Shown: positions 8,638 to 17,944, counted from the stretch's first letter. The stretch: 64,000 nt of DNA from Pseudomonas viridiflava (GCF_003702045.1 NZ_RBTP01000043.1:1-64000); one strand, 5' to 3'. Notes: generated by a model not told the origin, from the sequence alone. Made by a program: numbers and translations.

Positions 8638-9084
8638 TCAGGCTAATGTCATCAGCATTTCGACGCTGTCGATACCCACACCATGCCCATCCTTCTTCAC
8701 GCGAGTCAGCGTGAACCCAAGGCTGGTGTAAAAGCCCTGAACCAGTTGGCTGGTGTTGATATAGGCACGGGTCACGCTGGGGACCTCCCTCATGGCGTCC
8801 AGTCGGGCCAGGGTCAGGAACCGCCCCAGCCCGTTGCCGTGCTCGTCACAGTCCACCATGCCCCAGGTGAGTTCAGCCACCGATGTGTCGGCCAGCACCA
8901 GAAAACCACCGCAAGCCTGGACGATTCCGTCTCGCGCCACGACAAAATAGGCACCTACAGGGTCGAGTAGAAAGCGAGCGAATTTGTCACGTTCCGCCAG
9001 ATCAAAAAATCGCGGCGTATTGGAATCGAAAATCTTCAGGCACGTTTCCTGATCCGTCGAGGTGTAAGGCCGAAGCGTGTCCAT
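8638..9084 (-). CDS. GNAT-family N-acetyltransferase
   Basis: The product is 148 residues from the ATG at 9084 (MDTLRPYTSTDQ), preceded by AGGAACG. It shows the GNAT fold: an acetyl-CoA binding region around GNGLGRFLTLARLDA and a C-terminal FYTSLGFTLTRVKKDG. GNAT enzymes acetylate amines on small molecules or proteins, and the acceptor is unknown. An upstream in-frame ATG at 9105 would add seven residues but has a poorer ribosome binding site. Confidence 0.85.
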   Translation of the reverse strand: MDTLRPYTSTDQETCLKIFDSNTPRFFDLAERDKFARFLLDPVGAYFVVARDGIVQACGGFLVLADTSVAELTWGMVDCDEHGNGLGRFLTLARLDAMREVPSVTRAYINTSQLVQGFYTSLGFTLTRVKKDGHGVGIDSVEMLMTLA

Positions 9085-9254
9085 GTGTGAGCGTTCCTGT
9101 TTCAATTTTTACGCAGCGTAGTCAACTGATGCCATGCACAACAACCCGATTCAAACTGTACGGCCGAATAAGCCTCTGGCTGTAAAGGAAAGCGAGCGCG
9201 TTATATGGCTATATATCGGGTCTGGACACATCACTAAAAATACCGGATCGAAAC

Positions 9255-10151
9255 ATGGCAACTCGCGAAAACACAGGCATGGCGCTGGGCCTACTGGGCG
9301 TGATCATCTTCAGCCTGACGCTGCCCATGACACGCGTCGTGGTGCAGGAAATGCACCCTCTGCTCAACGGAATCGGGCGCGCTTTGCTGGCCGCGATTCC
9401 CGCCGCTGCGCTGCTGTATTGGCGACGCGAGAAGTGGCCAACCCTGCAACAGTTGAAAGGGCTGTCGTTGGTCATTGCCGGGGTGATCATCGGCTTTCCG
9501 ATACTGTCCGCATGGGCCATGCAGACCCTGCCCGCTTCACACGGCGCGCTGGTCAACGGCATACAGCCGCTGTTCGTGGCGATCTACGCCGCGTGGCTGT
9601 CACATGAGCGCCCTTCGAAAGCCTTTTGGGCGTGCGCGGCCTTGGGCAGCGCATTGGTGCTCACCTATGCCTTGATGAATGGAGCCGGCAGCATTCAAGT
9701 GGGAGATGTGTGGATGCTGGGCGCCATTGCGGTGGGCGGGCTGGGCTACGCCGAGGGCGGCCGACTGGCGAAGGAAATGGGTGGCTGGCAGGTGATCTGC
9801 TGGGCATTGGTGTTGTCGAGTCCACTGTTGCTCGGGCCTTTTCTGTACATGGCCGCCCAGCACCAGGGCCCCATTTCGACGGGCACTTGGTGGGCGTTCG
9901 GCTACGTCGCGTTCTTCTCGCAGTTCATCGGCTTCTTTGCCTGGTATTCAGGGCTTGCGATGGGCGGGATCTCGCGGGTAAGCCAGATTCAGTTGCTACA
10001 GATTTTCTTCACCATCGCCTTGTCGGCGCTGTTCTTCGGCGAACATATCGAGCCCATGACCTGGGTATTTGCAGCCGCAGTGATTGCCACCGTCATGCTC
10101 GGACGCAAGACCTCGGTCGTTGCACCCAAGCCGGCTGCCGTGGTCAGTTAA
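9255..10151 (+). CDS. DMT-superfamily (EamA) transporter
   Basis: The 298-residue protein has about ten hydrophobic helices in two EamA repeats (residues about 7-140 and 150-285), ending in a basic tail. Such inner-membrane proteins export amino acids, metabolites or drugs; the substrate is not predictable. The helices MALGLLGVIIFSLTLPMTRV and ISRVSQIQLLQIFFTIALSA are typical. It is convergent with the methyltransferase gene, with only four bases between the stop codons. Confidence 0.87.
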   Translation: MATRENTGMALGLLGVIIFSLTLPMTRVVVQEMHPLLNGIGRALLAAIPAAALLYWRREKWPTLQQLKGLSLVIAGVIIGFPILSAWAMQTLPASHGALVNGIQPLFVAIYAAWLSHERPSKAFWACAALGSALVLTYALMNGAGSIQVGDVWMLGAIAVGGLGYAEGGRLAKEMGGWQVICWALVLSSPLLLGPFLYMAAQHQGPISTGTWWAFGYVAFFSQFIGFFAWYSGLAMGGISRVSQIQLLQIFFTIALSALFFGEHIEPMTWVFAAAVIATVMLGRKTSVVAPKPAAVVS

Positions 10152-10155
10152 ATCT

Positions 10156-11376
10156 TCAGCCGAGAAAACCATCGGCCCGAAGCAGCGTTTCCAGGCTCTG
10201 CTCGGTGATCGCGTAGAACGTCTTGAGTTCCTGGATCCGTGCCAGCAAGTGGGCAGGGTCCACCGGTTCGGCACGTTTGACCGCCAGGATCATCTTGTTC
10301 TTGTTGGTGTGTTCCAGCGAAATGAATTCGAACACCTTGGTGTCGTAACCGCAGGCCTCAAGCAACAGGGCACGCAGGCTATCAGTCACCATTTCGGCCT
10401 GCTGCCCCATGTGCAGACCGTATTGCAGCATGGGTTTGAGCAGCGCCGGGCTCTGGATCTGCAAACGAATCTGTTTGTGACAGCAAGGTGAGCACATGAT
10501 GATCGACGCGCCGGACCGGATACCCGTGTGTATGGCGTAATCGGTGGCAATGTCACAGGCATGCAGCGCGATCATCACGTCCAGCTCGCTCGGCGCAACG
10601 GTGCGAACATCACCGTGCTTGAAGACAAGCCCGGGATGTTCGAGATGCGCAGCGGCGTTGTTGCACAGGGTCACCATGTCTTCGCGCAACTCGACACCCG
10701 TCACCTCGCCTTGCACGTGCAGGGTGTTGCGCAGGTAATCGTGAATGGCGAACGTCAGGTAGCCTTTGCCAGAGCCAAAATCCGCGACCTTGACCGGTTG
10801 ATCGAGCTTGAGCGCAGAAGACGTCAGGGCGTGGGAAAACACCTCAATGAACTTGTTGATCTGCTTCCACTTGCGCGACATCGCCGGGATCAGCTCATGC
10901 TGCCGATTGGTCACGCCCAGATCGGTCAGAAACGGACGGGTCAGCTCCAGATAGCGCTTCTTCTCGCGATCATGGCCAGCGGCAGGGGTTTCGCGCGCCT
11001 GCTGAGCCTTGCTCTTGAACAGCGTGCTTTTACCCTTCTTGCTGAATTCCAGCTGCACTTCGTCAGTCAGCGATAGCAGATGCGCGTTCTTGAACGACTC
11101 GGGAATCAGGCCTGCGATGATCTCCACCGCCTCGGCAAGCGAAAAGTTCTTGGTAATGTCGCGGGTCTTGTAGCGGTACACGAAGGACAGGCTCGGCTGT
11201 TCTCTGACGATCAGCGGCTTGATGATCACGCGCTGCAACTCGGCTTCGCTGCCCACGTATTTGGCCAGCACCAGCTTGATCAGCGAGCTCTGGGACAAGC
11301 TGGTGTCCAGCAGATCGAGAAACTGCGCGCGATGGTCGGGAGCGACCGGAGATGGAGCGGAGGGTGTGACGGACAT
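10156..11376 (-). CDS. Class I SAM-dependent methyltransferase
   Basis: The protein has 406 residues. The C-terminal half is a Rossmann methyltransferase with motif I VADFGSGKGYLTFAIHDYL (about residue 195) and VTGVELRED. ALHACDIATDYAI and IMCSPCCHKQ resemble the METTL25/GCD14-like group often annotated simply as methyltransferase domain protein. The N-terminal 150 residues resemble no domain I can name and include a lysine-rich stretch (FSKKGKSTLFKSKAQQ), which suggests nucleic-acid contact. The substrate is unknown. GAGG lies eight bases before the ATG. Confidence 0.8.
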   Translation of the reverse strand: MSVTPSAPSPVAPDHRAQFLDLLDTSLSQSSLIKLVLAKYVGSEAELQRVIIKPLIVREQPSLSFVYRYKTRDITKNFSLAEAVEIIAGLIPESFKNAHLLSLTDEVQLEFSKKGKSTLFKSKAQQARETPAAGHDREKKRYLELTRPFLTDLGVTNRQHELIPAMSRKWKQINKFIEVFSHALTSSALKLDQPVKVADFGSGKGYLTFAIHDYLRNTLHVQGEVTGVELREDMVTLCNNAAAHLEHPGLVFKHGDVRTVAPSELDVMIALHACDIATDYAIHTGIRSGASIIMCSPCCHKQIRLQIQSPALLKPMLQYGLHMGQQAEMVTDSLRALLLEACGYDTKVFEFISLEHTNKNKMILAVKRAEPVDPAHLLARIQELKTFYAITEQSLETLLRADGFLG

Positions 11377-11666
11377 CGAAAAAGCCTCAAGCGCCCCTGT
11401 CGGGACTCGAAAAATCAGCGTGCATTTTAAGCGTCAACGTCGGCCATGACATCACTATTTTTTACGGCAGTTGCAAGCGCTGCGCAGCCAGAACCCGGAC
11501 ACATTAGGTCATCTACATACCCAGTAAAATAACCACGGTCCTAAATCCCCTTCAACACTTGTGGTTCACACCATCCCGGTTATATTCAATTCCGCTGAAG
11601 GCAACCGGTCAGGAACGACCGTACTGTTTACATTCAGCACTTCAGATAACCGGCACAAGGATGTGC

Positions 11667-12875
11667 ATGATGCAGACTCCCTTTAAATCGTTAGGCACTG
11701 ATGAACTGGAGCGGGTAGTTGTAAAACCCGCCGAATTCTTTCATGTTGTGTTGCAGGATGAACAACACGATGGCCGAGCTCCGGCACTGGTCCTGACCAA
11801 AGAAGATATCCTCAGTATCAAGCGTTACGAACGACACGGCCTTGATCTGCCCCTCACCCTGACCAAGGTTCAACACCATCTTGGGTTCAGTTCCAGCGGC
11901 ATTCCGGGGCTTGAACCCAAAGACCTGTTGGCCACGTATTTAAACATCAACCAGCACGCCAGAAGTTGGTCCGGCCTTGAACGAAACATTAAAGAAACCG
12001 GGTTTACCGTGGATCTCTTTGCCAACAGTTTTTTCGAGCAGGGTTCAGCGGTTATTGAGGTCATCAACAACCTGAGTATCACCCAGCGGCTTAACACGAA
12101 GGTCGCCGACCTGGACATCGAGCAGGTCTGGGCCATGACACCTGCCGAGCTCAGCGCCGAAGATCAACACCTATGTATTTCGCTGGCAACCTACCTCTCC
12201 GTCATTGCGGCGGATATCGACAAACACAGGCAATCATCGGAGCAATTGGCAAGTGACCTTCAGGTATTCACCCAAACGCTGACGGTCTCGCTGGTTCCCG
12301 ATGTCACTCGCAAGATAACGCTGGCAGGCCGCTCTGACCTTGATGAGCAAATCGAAGAGCTTCAGACAGACATCGAGCGCCTGACGGTCGAGATCGAGCA
12401 AAAGATCAAAGAGTACAAAAAGACAGCAGCCAGTGCGGCGTGGGGTATTTTTGGTGGTCCCATAGGACTGGCTATTACGGGCGGCGTCTTTGGCAGCAAG
12501 GCTGAAAAAATCCGCAAGGAAAAGAACCGACTGATCCGTGAGAAAAATGCCAAGGTCCAGCTACTTAAAGAGAAGCGCCCTTTGGCAGCGGCCGTACGCA
12601 ACCTGGAAACACTCTTTGAAGACATGCAATTCAGAATGCTGGATGCGCATCAAAGTGCGACGAACCTGCAAGACCTCTGGAGCATGTTGGCGTCGTATAT
12701 AAATGAATCCGCGCGTGTACTGACGTCCATCACCGATGATCAGGCACTGCTGATCTTTGCGCTGCACTTTCGTGGTGTGATAACGCCTTGGAAAGAAATT
12801 CACGGTATCACTCAACCCCTGCTGAAACTCTTTAACGATGCACTGGATCAGTATCGTTCCGAACAGAACAGATAA
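11667..12875 (+). CDS. Alpha-xenorhabdolysin-family binary toxin subunit A (XaxA/YaxA-like)
   Basis: The product is about 402 residues, the size of XaxA and YaxA. It is helix-rich with a central coiled coil (DEQIEELQTDIERLTVEIEQ) followed by a hydrophobic hairpin (AASAAWGIFGGPIGLAITGG, residues about 253-276) and a basic coiled segment. This is the architecture of ClyA-type alpha-pore-forming subunits that insert into membranes together with a B partner, the next gene. AAGGA precedes a cluster of ATGs at 11661, 11667 and 11670; 11667 was chosen by spacing. There is no signal peptide. A longer frame from 11559 has no ribosome binding site. The gene appears more AT-rich than its neighbours, which hints at transfer. 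Confidence 0.82.
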   Translation: MMQTPFKSLGTDELERVVVKPAEFFHVVLQDEQHDGRAPALVLTKEDILSIKRYERHGLDLPLTLTKVQHHLGFSSSGIPGLEPKDLLATYLNINQHARSWSGLERNIKETGFTVDLFANSFFEQGSAVIEVINNLSITQRLNTKVADLDIEQVWAMTPAELSAEDQHLCISLATYLSVIAADIDKHRQSSEQLASDLQVFTQTLTVSLVPDVTRKITLAGRSDLDEQIEELQTDIERLTVEIEQKIKEYKKTAASAAWGIFGGPIGLAITGGVFGSKAEKIRKEKNRLIREKNAKVQLLKEKRPLAAAVRNLETLFEDMQFRMLDAHQSATNLQDLWSMLASYINESARVLTSITDDQALLIFALHFRGVITPWKEIHGITQPLLKLFNDALDQYRSEQNR

Positions 12876-12891
12876 TCATAAGGATATGAAC

Positions 12892-13902
12892 ATGACCGCT
12901 AAAACATTAAGTGACTTCACGCACCTCGCGGTGCCTGAGAAAGCCATCATGAAGGCTGCCGAGCAACTTATTCACGCGCATATTGCGTCTCTCACGCTGG
13001 ACTTTCTCCCCGCTATCAAGATCAAACTGCCCTCCGTGCAAGCGGCACTCACGGCAGCGGGTGCGGTACTGTCCGAAACGTTGACCACGGTCACGGTTCA
13101 GTTGAACAACGAGCAACTGAACGCCCTGGAGATCATGCAACGCGAGATCGAAGCCGACCTGACATTAAGCGTTGAGAACAAACAGAAGGCGTTGGGCTTA
13201 CTGGATACGCAGCGCGTGCACGCTCAATCATCGTTGCGACGCATCGTCAGCAGCAGTGCAAACGCCATTGCCCAACGTTGCGATGATCTGAAACAGATCA
13301 ATATTAAACCCGACGCAACGACCTTAAAGGAAACACTGCAACGGCAACTCGATTCCCTGAATCAGCAAAACGCCAAACTGGCGAGCTCGATGGCCTCCAT
13401 TGCGGAAGATCGACGTCTGCTGGACAGCACCATTGCCACGCTTGAAAAATACAATCTGGCCGATCAGTTCAAGGACATCCTGCCCACGGCGGATGAGCTG
13501 GCTTTGATCAACATGCCATCGCCTGAACTCGCGCTGGTGCAAGCTGGGCTCGCCCGGCTTGAAAAGATGCTGGGACAGGTCAGCAATGCGTTGAAGTACC
13601 TTGATCTGGTCAATGAGCGAGACACCTTGCGCCATCGCTACAATGCGCTGCTCGCGCAGTCACGTGGTGTTAGCAGCGAGGCGAAAGCCCTCGCAAGGAA
13701 TCTGGCTGAACTGCAAGGTCTGGACAGCATCGATCAAAACAAGGGCGCCTGGATCAATGAAGCAGCCAAGGTCTACGAGGCGCTGTATGGTTTTCTGGCT
13801 GCCTGCCAGTCGCCGGACGCCACCTCGGGCGATTTCACCCGTTACCTGGCAGAATTCAAAACCTACTTAAAGCAGGTGCATGACATCAAACGCACCCTTT
13901 GA
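12892..13902 (+). CDS. Alpha-xenorhabdolysin-family binary toxin subunit B (XaxB/YaxB-like)
   Basis: The product is 336 residues, close to the usual 340-350 of XaxB/YaxB. It is almost entirely helical with heptad-like segments (SLNQQNAKLASSMASIAEDR, LVNERDTLRHRYNALLAQSR) and ends with VYEALYGFLAACQ. In the known systems the B subunit activates A and the two form a mixed pore in eukaryotic cell membranes. It follows the A gene after 16 bases, with AAGGA seven bases before the ATG at 12892 (an ATG at 12886 is an alternative). A strong hairpin closes the pair as a two-gene operon. Confidence 0.82.
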   Translation: MTAKTLSDFTHLAVPEKAIMKAAEQLIHAHIASLTLDFLPAIKIKLPSVQAALTAAGAVLSETLTTVTVQLNNEQLNALEIMQREIEADLTLSVENKQKALGLLDTQRVHAQSSLRRIVSSSANAIAQRCDDLKQINIKPDATTLKETLQRQLDSLNQQNAKLASSMASIAEDRRLLDSTIATLEKYNLADQFKDILPTADELALINMPSPELALVQAGLARLEKMLGQVSNALKYLDLVNERDTLRHRYNALLAQSRGVSSEAKALARNLAELQGLDSIDQNKGAWINEAAKVYEALYGFLAACQSPDATSGDFTRYLAEFKTYLKQVHDIKRTL

Positions 13903-13916
13903 TCTACCGATACACG

Positions 13917-13943
13917 ACCGGTGTCGGTCTTGCCGACACCGGT
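13917..13943 (+). terminator. Terminator hairpin of the xaxAB-like operon
   Basis: ACCGGTGTCGG and CCGACACCGGT form a perfect 11-base-pair stem with a five-base loop and a short T tract on the plus strand. It lies between convergent genes and may serve both. Confidence 0.75.
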
Positions 13944-13953
13944 TTCACAGAAG

Positions 13954-14571
13954 TCAGCCCAACACCACCAGCCGGTTGGGCAACTCATTCTTTCCATGTG
14001 TCACCGGCACATGATCGGCCAGCAGCTCGCCACAGGCATGGATGCACCCAAGAAAGCCCTGCAAAGTCTGACCATTTCTCACCTGCTGCGTGAACACATC
14101 GACCATCGCTTTCCAGATGTCGTCATGCAAGCGACTGGCAATACCATGATCGACCAGAATCTCCACATAACGCTCGGCCTCGCTGACGAACACCAGAATG
14201 CCGGTGCCGTCATGGGTCTTGTGCAGGTTTTGCTCCAGAAACTGCCGTCGCGCCAGATTCCCCGCACGCCATCGGCGCACGGAAGCGGGCACAAGGTGCG
14301 ACGTGACTTTCGGAATACGACACACCAGTGCAACCACGATAAAGGTGCTCATCTGGGCCAGCATCAATTCATCGGCGCTCAGCCATTGCAGGCAGTAATT
14401 GACGGTGCCGGGTAATAACAGGCCAATCAGTGCGCCCCAGATCAACGGCATGTACGCGTAATCATCAGCGCGAGCCGCCAGTACGGTCACAAGTTCGGCG
14501 TCGGTGCGTTGTTCGACACGGTCAATCGCCTCTGCCACCTGCCGTTGTTCTTCTCTGTTCAATAAAGCCAT
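13954..14571 (-). CDS. TPM-domain membrane protein
   Basis: The protein is 205 residues from the ATG at 14571 (MALLNREEQRQVAEAIDRVE). It opens with the TPM helix pattern (EQRTDAELVTVLA), then has two membrane helices (MPLIWGALIGLLLPGTV, MLAQMSTFIVVALVC), and ends in the second TPM half (THDGTGILVFVSEAERYVEI). TPM proteins are linked to membrane protein quality control and photosystem repair in other organisms; no function is set in Pseudomonas. It follows another TPM gene after 26 bases on the same strand, so the two form an operon. The longer reading frame overlaps that gene and was rejected. Confidence 0.83.
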   Translation of the reverse strand: MALLNREEQRQVAEAIDRVEQRTDAELVTVLAARADDYAYMPLIWGALIGLLLPGTVNYCLQWLSADELMLAQMSTFIVVALVCRIPKVTSHLVPASVRRWRAGNLARRQFLEQNLHKTHDGTGILVFVSEAERYVEILVDHGIASRLHDDIWKAMVDVFTQQVRNGQTLQGFLGCIHACGELLADHVPVTHGKNELPNRLVVLG

Positions 14572-14597
14572 CGTTTTCTCTTTCCCGGATCCATCGA

Positions 14598-15311
14598 TTA
14601 CCAGTTGCCTGAAGCGCCACCGCCGCCGAAACGGCCGCCACTGCGTCCCTCGGAACGTTCGGCCGAGCAAAGACGGCCGACTGAACGTCGAATGCTGACC
14701 AGCACGATCATCACCACGATAAGGGTCAGGACTACCGCCATCAGCCAGACCTTGAAATCACTCATCGGCTCTTCATAAACCGCAAGCCGGGTCGCAGGTT
14801 CCGGGTAATCCGGGACTTGGCCGCCCAACGCTGCGACGACCGCCTGAGCGCCGCGCTCGATGCCTGCGGCAAACCGGCTGTCATTGAACTCGGGCATGAT
14901 CAGCATGTTGATAATGAGCGAGGACTGGGCGTCGCTCAACCGGTCTTCCAGACCCGAGCCGACCTCCATGAGCACCTTGCGCTTCTCACGGTCAACCACC
15001 AGCAAGGCGCTGTTGGCCTTGCCTCCCTGCCCCAGATCCCAGGCATCACCGAGCTGGGCGCCGAACTCTTCAATCGTCGCACCCTGCAGATCCGCCAGCG
15101 TGACAACCACGATCCGCTCGCCGGTCGACTGTTCGTAAGCCCGAAGCAGTTTTGCCAGACGCACCGCCGTCTGGCTGTCCAGCATCTGCGCCGCATCCAC
15201 GACACTGCCCGTCATGGGCGGAAAAACCAAAACGGGCTGCTCGGCCTGGGCACGAAATGCCACACCCAGCGTCATTACCGCGTACAACATCATCTGTAAC
15301 ACGCACTTCAA
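14598..15311 (-). CDS. YgcG-type TPM-domain protein, secreted and membrane-anchored
   Basis: The 237-residue product has a signal peptide (MMLYAVMTLGVAFRAQA), a periplasmic TPM domain (about 45-165; RIVVVTLADLQGATIEEFG, SALLVVDREKRKVLMEVGSG), a membrane helix (VWLMAVVLTLIVVMIVLVSI) and the glycine-rich tail GGRFGGGGASGNW typical of YgcG proteins. The start is TTG at 15311, decided by a strong GGAGG six bases upstream; ATGs lie six and seven codons later. In many bacteria ygcG follows lemA, but no lemA is seen here. Confidence 0.85.
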   Translation of the reverse strand: MKCVLQMMLYAVMTLGVAFRAQAEQPVLVFPPMTGSVVDAAQMLDSQTAVRLAKLLRAYEQSTGERIVVVTLADLQGATIEEFGAQLGDAWDLGQGGKANSALLVVDREKRKVLMEVGSGLEDRLSDAQSSLIINMLIMPEFNDSRFAAGIERGAQAVVAALGGQVPDYPEPATRLAVYEEPMSDFKVWLMAVVLTLIVVMIVLVSIRRSVGRLCSAERSEGRSGGRFGGGGASGNW

Positions 15312-15431
15312 ACCAGACCTCCGGTGCTTTTTGAATCCATTGAAACAACCGCCTTAGCCAAATCACACGTTCCCCGGCATAATCCATCGCCGACGCCGAG
15401 CATAAGCCAACCGTTGACCGAGCAAGGATGC

Positions 15432-15465
15432 GTACAAAAATCACTACAACCGAAGATTTTCGTAC
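15432..15465. promoter_or_regulatory. Near-perfect dyad upstream of bglX
   Basis: GTACAAAAATC (15432-15442) and GATTTTCGTAC (15455-15465) are inverted, with ten of eleven positions matching. It lies in the divergent gap between the TPM operon and bglX, about 145 bases before bglX. It could be an operator; the adjacent genes include no obvious cognate repressor. Confidence 0.35.
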
Positions 15466-15609
15466 ACACCCTGGAAAGACCTCGCACAACGAAGCGGGCA
15501 GCAACTATTCTTGCGCCCTGCTCGAACAATACCGCCAAAGGTCTATAACCCAAAAACTGGCTGTCGGATATTAAACGCGAGTTGCCGACAAAAGCCTTGG
15601 AAATTATTC

Positions 15610-17934
15610 ATGAATAAGCTGTGTTTATTAGGTTTGCTGGTTGGATTGGCGAGTCACTCCGTCATCGCTCAAAGTGCTGAAACGGCGACTGTTCCGGCGT
15701 CTTCTGCCGTCTCGAACAAGGCCACACTTCAAGCAAAGAATGCGTTCATCAGCAAACTGATGAAACAAATGACGCTGGATGAAAAGATCGGCCAACTGCG
15801 CCTCATCAGCATCAGCAGCGAAATGCCGCAGCCGATGATTCTGAAAGAGATCGCTGCCGGACGCATCGGTGGCACCTTCAATTCCATTACACGCTCGGAA
15901 AACCGTCCTTTACAAGAAGCGGCAGTCGCCAAGAGCCGTCTGAAAATTCCGATGTTCTTTGCCTATGACGTCGTTCACGGTCATCGCACGATTTTCCCGA
16001 TCAGCCTCGGCATGGCCGCCAGCTGGGACATGGACGCTATTGCGCTGACCGGCCGTGTCTCAGCCAAGGAAGCCAGCGCCGACGGTCTGGACATGACCTT
16101 TGCGCCAATGGTCGACATCTCGCGCGACCCACGCTGGGGCCGCAGCTCCGAAGGCTTCGGTGAGGACACCTATCTGGTGTCGCGCATTTCCGACGTGATG
16201 GTTCGCTCGTTCCAGGGCAAGAACGTCGCCGCCAACGACAGCATCATGGCGGCCGTCAAGCACTTCGCCCTGTATGGCGCAGTTGAAGGCGGACGCGATT
16301 ACAACACCGTCGACATGAGCATGACGCGCATGCACAACGACTACCTGCCGCCGTACCGTGCCGGTATCGACGCCGGCGCTGGCGGCATCATGGTCGCCCT
16401 GAACTCGATCAACGGCATTCCGGCCACCTCCAACATGTGGCTGATGCAGGACCTGTTGCGCAAGGACTGGGGCTTCAAGGGCGTGACGATCAGTGACCAC
16501 GGGGCGATCAAGGAACTGATCGAACACGGCGTGGCCAAGGATTACCGCGAAGCCGCAAAACTGGCCATCAAGGCCGGTGTGGACCTGAGCATGAACGACG
16601 TGGCGTACGGCGAGCAGTTGCCTGGGCTGGTCAAGGACGGCGAAGTGTCCATGCACGAAATCGACAACGCCGTACGCGAGGTGCTGGGCGCCAAGTACGA
16701 CATGGGCCTGTTCGCCTCGCCTTACGGTCGCATTGGTGTTGCTGCCGATGACCCTGCCGACACTTACTCCGATGACCGCCTGCACCGTGCCGAAGCCCGC
16801 GATGTGGCGCGCAAGACACTGGTGCTGCTGAAAAACCAGAACGACACGCTGCCGCTGAAGAAGCAAGGCACCATCGCCGTGATCGGCGGCCTGGCGCAAA
16901 GTCACCTCGACATGCTCGGCAGTTGGTCGGCTGCTGGCCGTCCCAACCAGTCGGTGACGGTGTATGAAGGTCTGCAAAATGCCGTCGGCGACAAGGCCAA
17001 GCTGGTCTATGCCCGTGGCGCAAACATCAGCGACAACGAACACGTCCTTAACTACCTGAACTTCATCGAGAAGGAAGTGGAAATCGATCCGCGTCCGGCT
17101 CAGGAAATGATCGACGAAGCGGTCAAGGTGGCCGAGCAGTCCGACGTGATCGTGGCCGTGGTCGGCGAGTCTCGCGGTATGTCTCACGAGTCGGCGAGCC
17201 GCAGCAGCCTGAACATTCCGGGCAAGCAGCGCGACCTGATCAAGGCACTCAAGGCGACCGGCAAGCCGCTGGTTCTGGTCCTGATGAACGGCCGTCCGCT
17301 GGTGCTGGTCGACGAACAGGAACAGGCGGATGCCATGCTCGAAACCTGGTTCCCGGGCACCGAAGGCGGCAATGCCGTGGCGGACGTGCTGTTTGGCGAC
17401 TACAACCCGTCGGGCAAACTGGCCATGTCGTTCCCGCGTTCGATCGGTCAACTGCCGGTTTACTACGCGCACCTGAACACCGGTCGTCCGTACCATGAAG
17501 GCAAGCCGGGCAATTACACGTCGCATTATTTCGAAGAGCCGAACGGCGCACTGTTCCCCTTCGGTTATGGCCTGAGCTACACGCAGTTCGACGTCTCGGA
17601 CGTCAAACTGTCTGACGCCAAGATGGCGCGCAACGGCAAGCTGACGGCCAGCGTCACCGTCAAGAACACCGGCAAGGTCGCCGGGGCGACTGTCGTGCAG
17701 CTGTACTTGCGTGACATTGCAGCCTCGCTCAGCCGTCCGGTGAAAGAGCTGAAAAACTTTGAAAAGGTCACGCTGGAGCCCGGTGAAGAAAAAGTCGTTA
17801 CCTTCACCCTCAGCGAAAATGACCTGAAGTTCTATAACGCTCAGCTCAAATACGCTGCAGAGCCGGGCGAGTTCAAGGTCATGATCGGTCTGGACTCACA
17901 AACGTTAAAAGAAGCGACTTTCAACCTGTTGTAA
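15610..17934 (+). CDS. bglX: Periplasmic beta-glucosidase, glycoside hydrolase family 3
   Basis: The protein is 774 residues with a signal peptide (MNKLCLLGLLVGLASHSVIA). The GH3 N-terminal barrel contains FAPMVDISRDPRWGR, KHFALYGAVEGGRDY and the nucleophile Asp296 in GVTISDHGAIKEL. The C-terminal alpha/beta sandwich carries VVGESRGMSHESASR, and a fibronectin type III-like domain ends the protein (YTQFDVSDVKLS to MIGLDSQ). BglX cleaves beta-glucosides in the periplasm, useful on plant-derived sugars. The ATG at 15610 was chosen because it starts the signal peptide; an upstream extension in the same frame has no such feature. It appears monocistronic, with a hairpin downstream. Confidence 0.93.
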   Translation: MNKLCLLGLLVGLASHSVIAQSAETATVPASSAVSNKATLQAKNAFISKLMKQMTLDEKIGQLRLISISSEMPQPMILKEIAAGRIGGTFNSITRSENRPLQEAAVAKSRLKIPMFFAYDVVHGHRTIFPISLGMAASWDMDAIALTGRVSAKEASADGLDMTFAPMVDISRDPRWGRSSEGFGEDTYLVSRISDVMVRSFQGKNVAANDSIMAAVKHFALYGAVEGGRDYNTVDMSMTRMHNDYLPPYRAGIDAGAGGIMVALNSINGIPATSNMWLMQDLLRKDWGFKGVTISDHGAIKELIEHGVAKDYREAAKLAIKAGVDLSMNDVAYGEQLPGLVKDGEVSMHEIDNAVREVLGAKYDMGLFASPYGRIGVAADDPADTYSDDRLHRAEARDVARKTLVLLKNQNDTLPLKKQGTIAVIGGLAQSHLDMLGSWSAAGRPNQSVTVYEGLQNAVGDKAKLVYARGANISDNEHVLNYLNFIEKEVEIDPRPAQEMIDEAVKVAEQSDVIVAVVGESRGMSHESASRSSLNIPGKQRDLIKALKATGKPLVLVLMNGRPLVLVDEQEQADAMLETWFPGTEGGNAVADVLFGDYNPSGKLAMSFPRSIGQLPVYYAHLNTGRPYHEGKPGNYTSHYFEEPNGALFPFGYGLSYTQFDVSDVKLSDAKMARNGKLTASVTVKNTGKVAGATVVQLYLRDIAASLSRPVKELKNFEKVTLEPGEEKVVTFTLSENDLKFYNAQLKYAAEPGEFKVMIGLDSQTLKEATFNLL

Positions 17935-17944
17935 GCACCGCTGA

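Noticed and set aside
16060..17526. 488-residue minus-strand open frame opposite bglX
   Set aside because: Low-complexity His/Val/Arg-rich translation typical of an antisense shadow; bglX explains the region.
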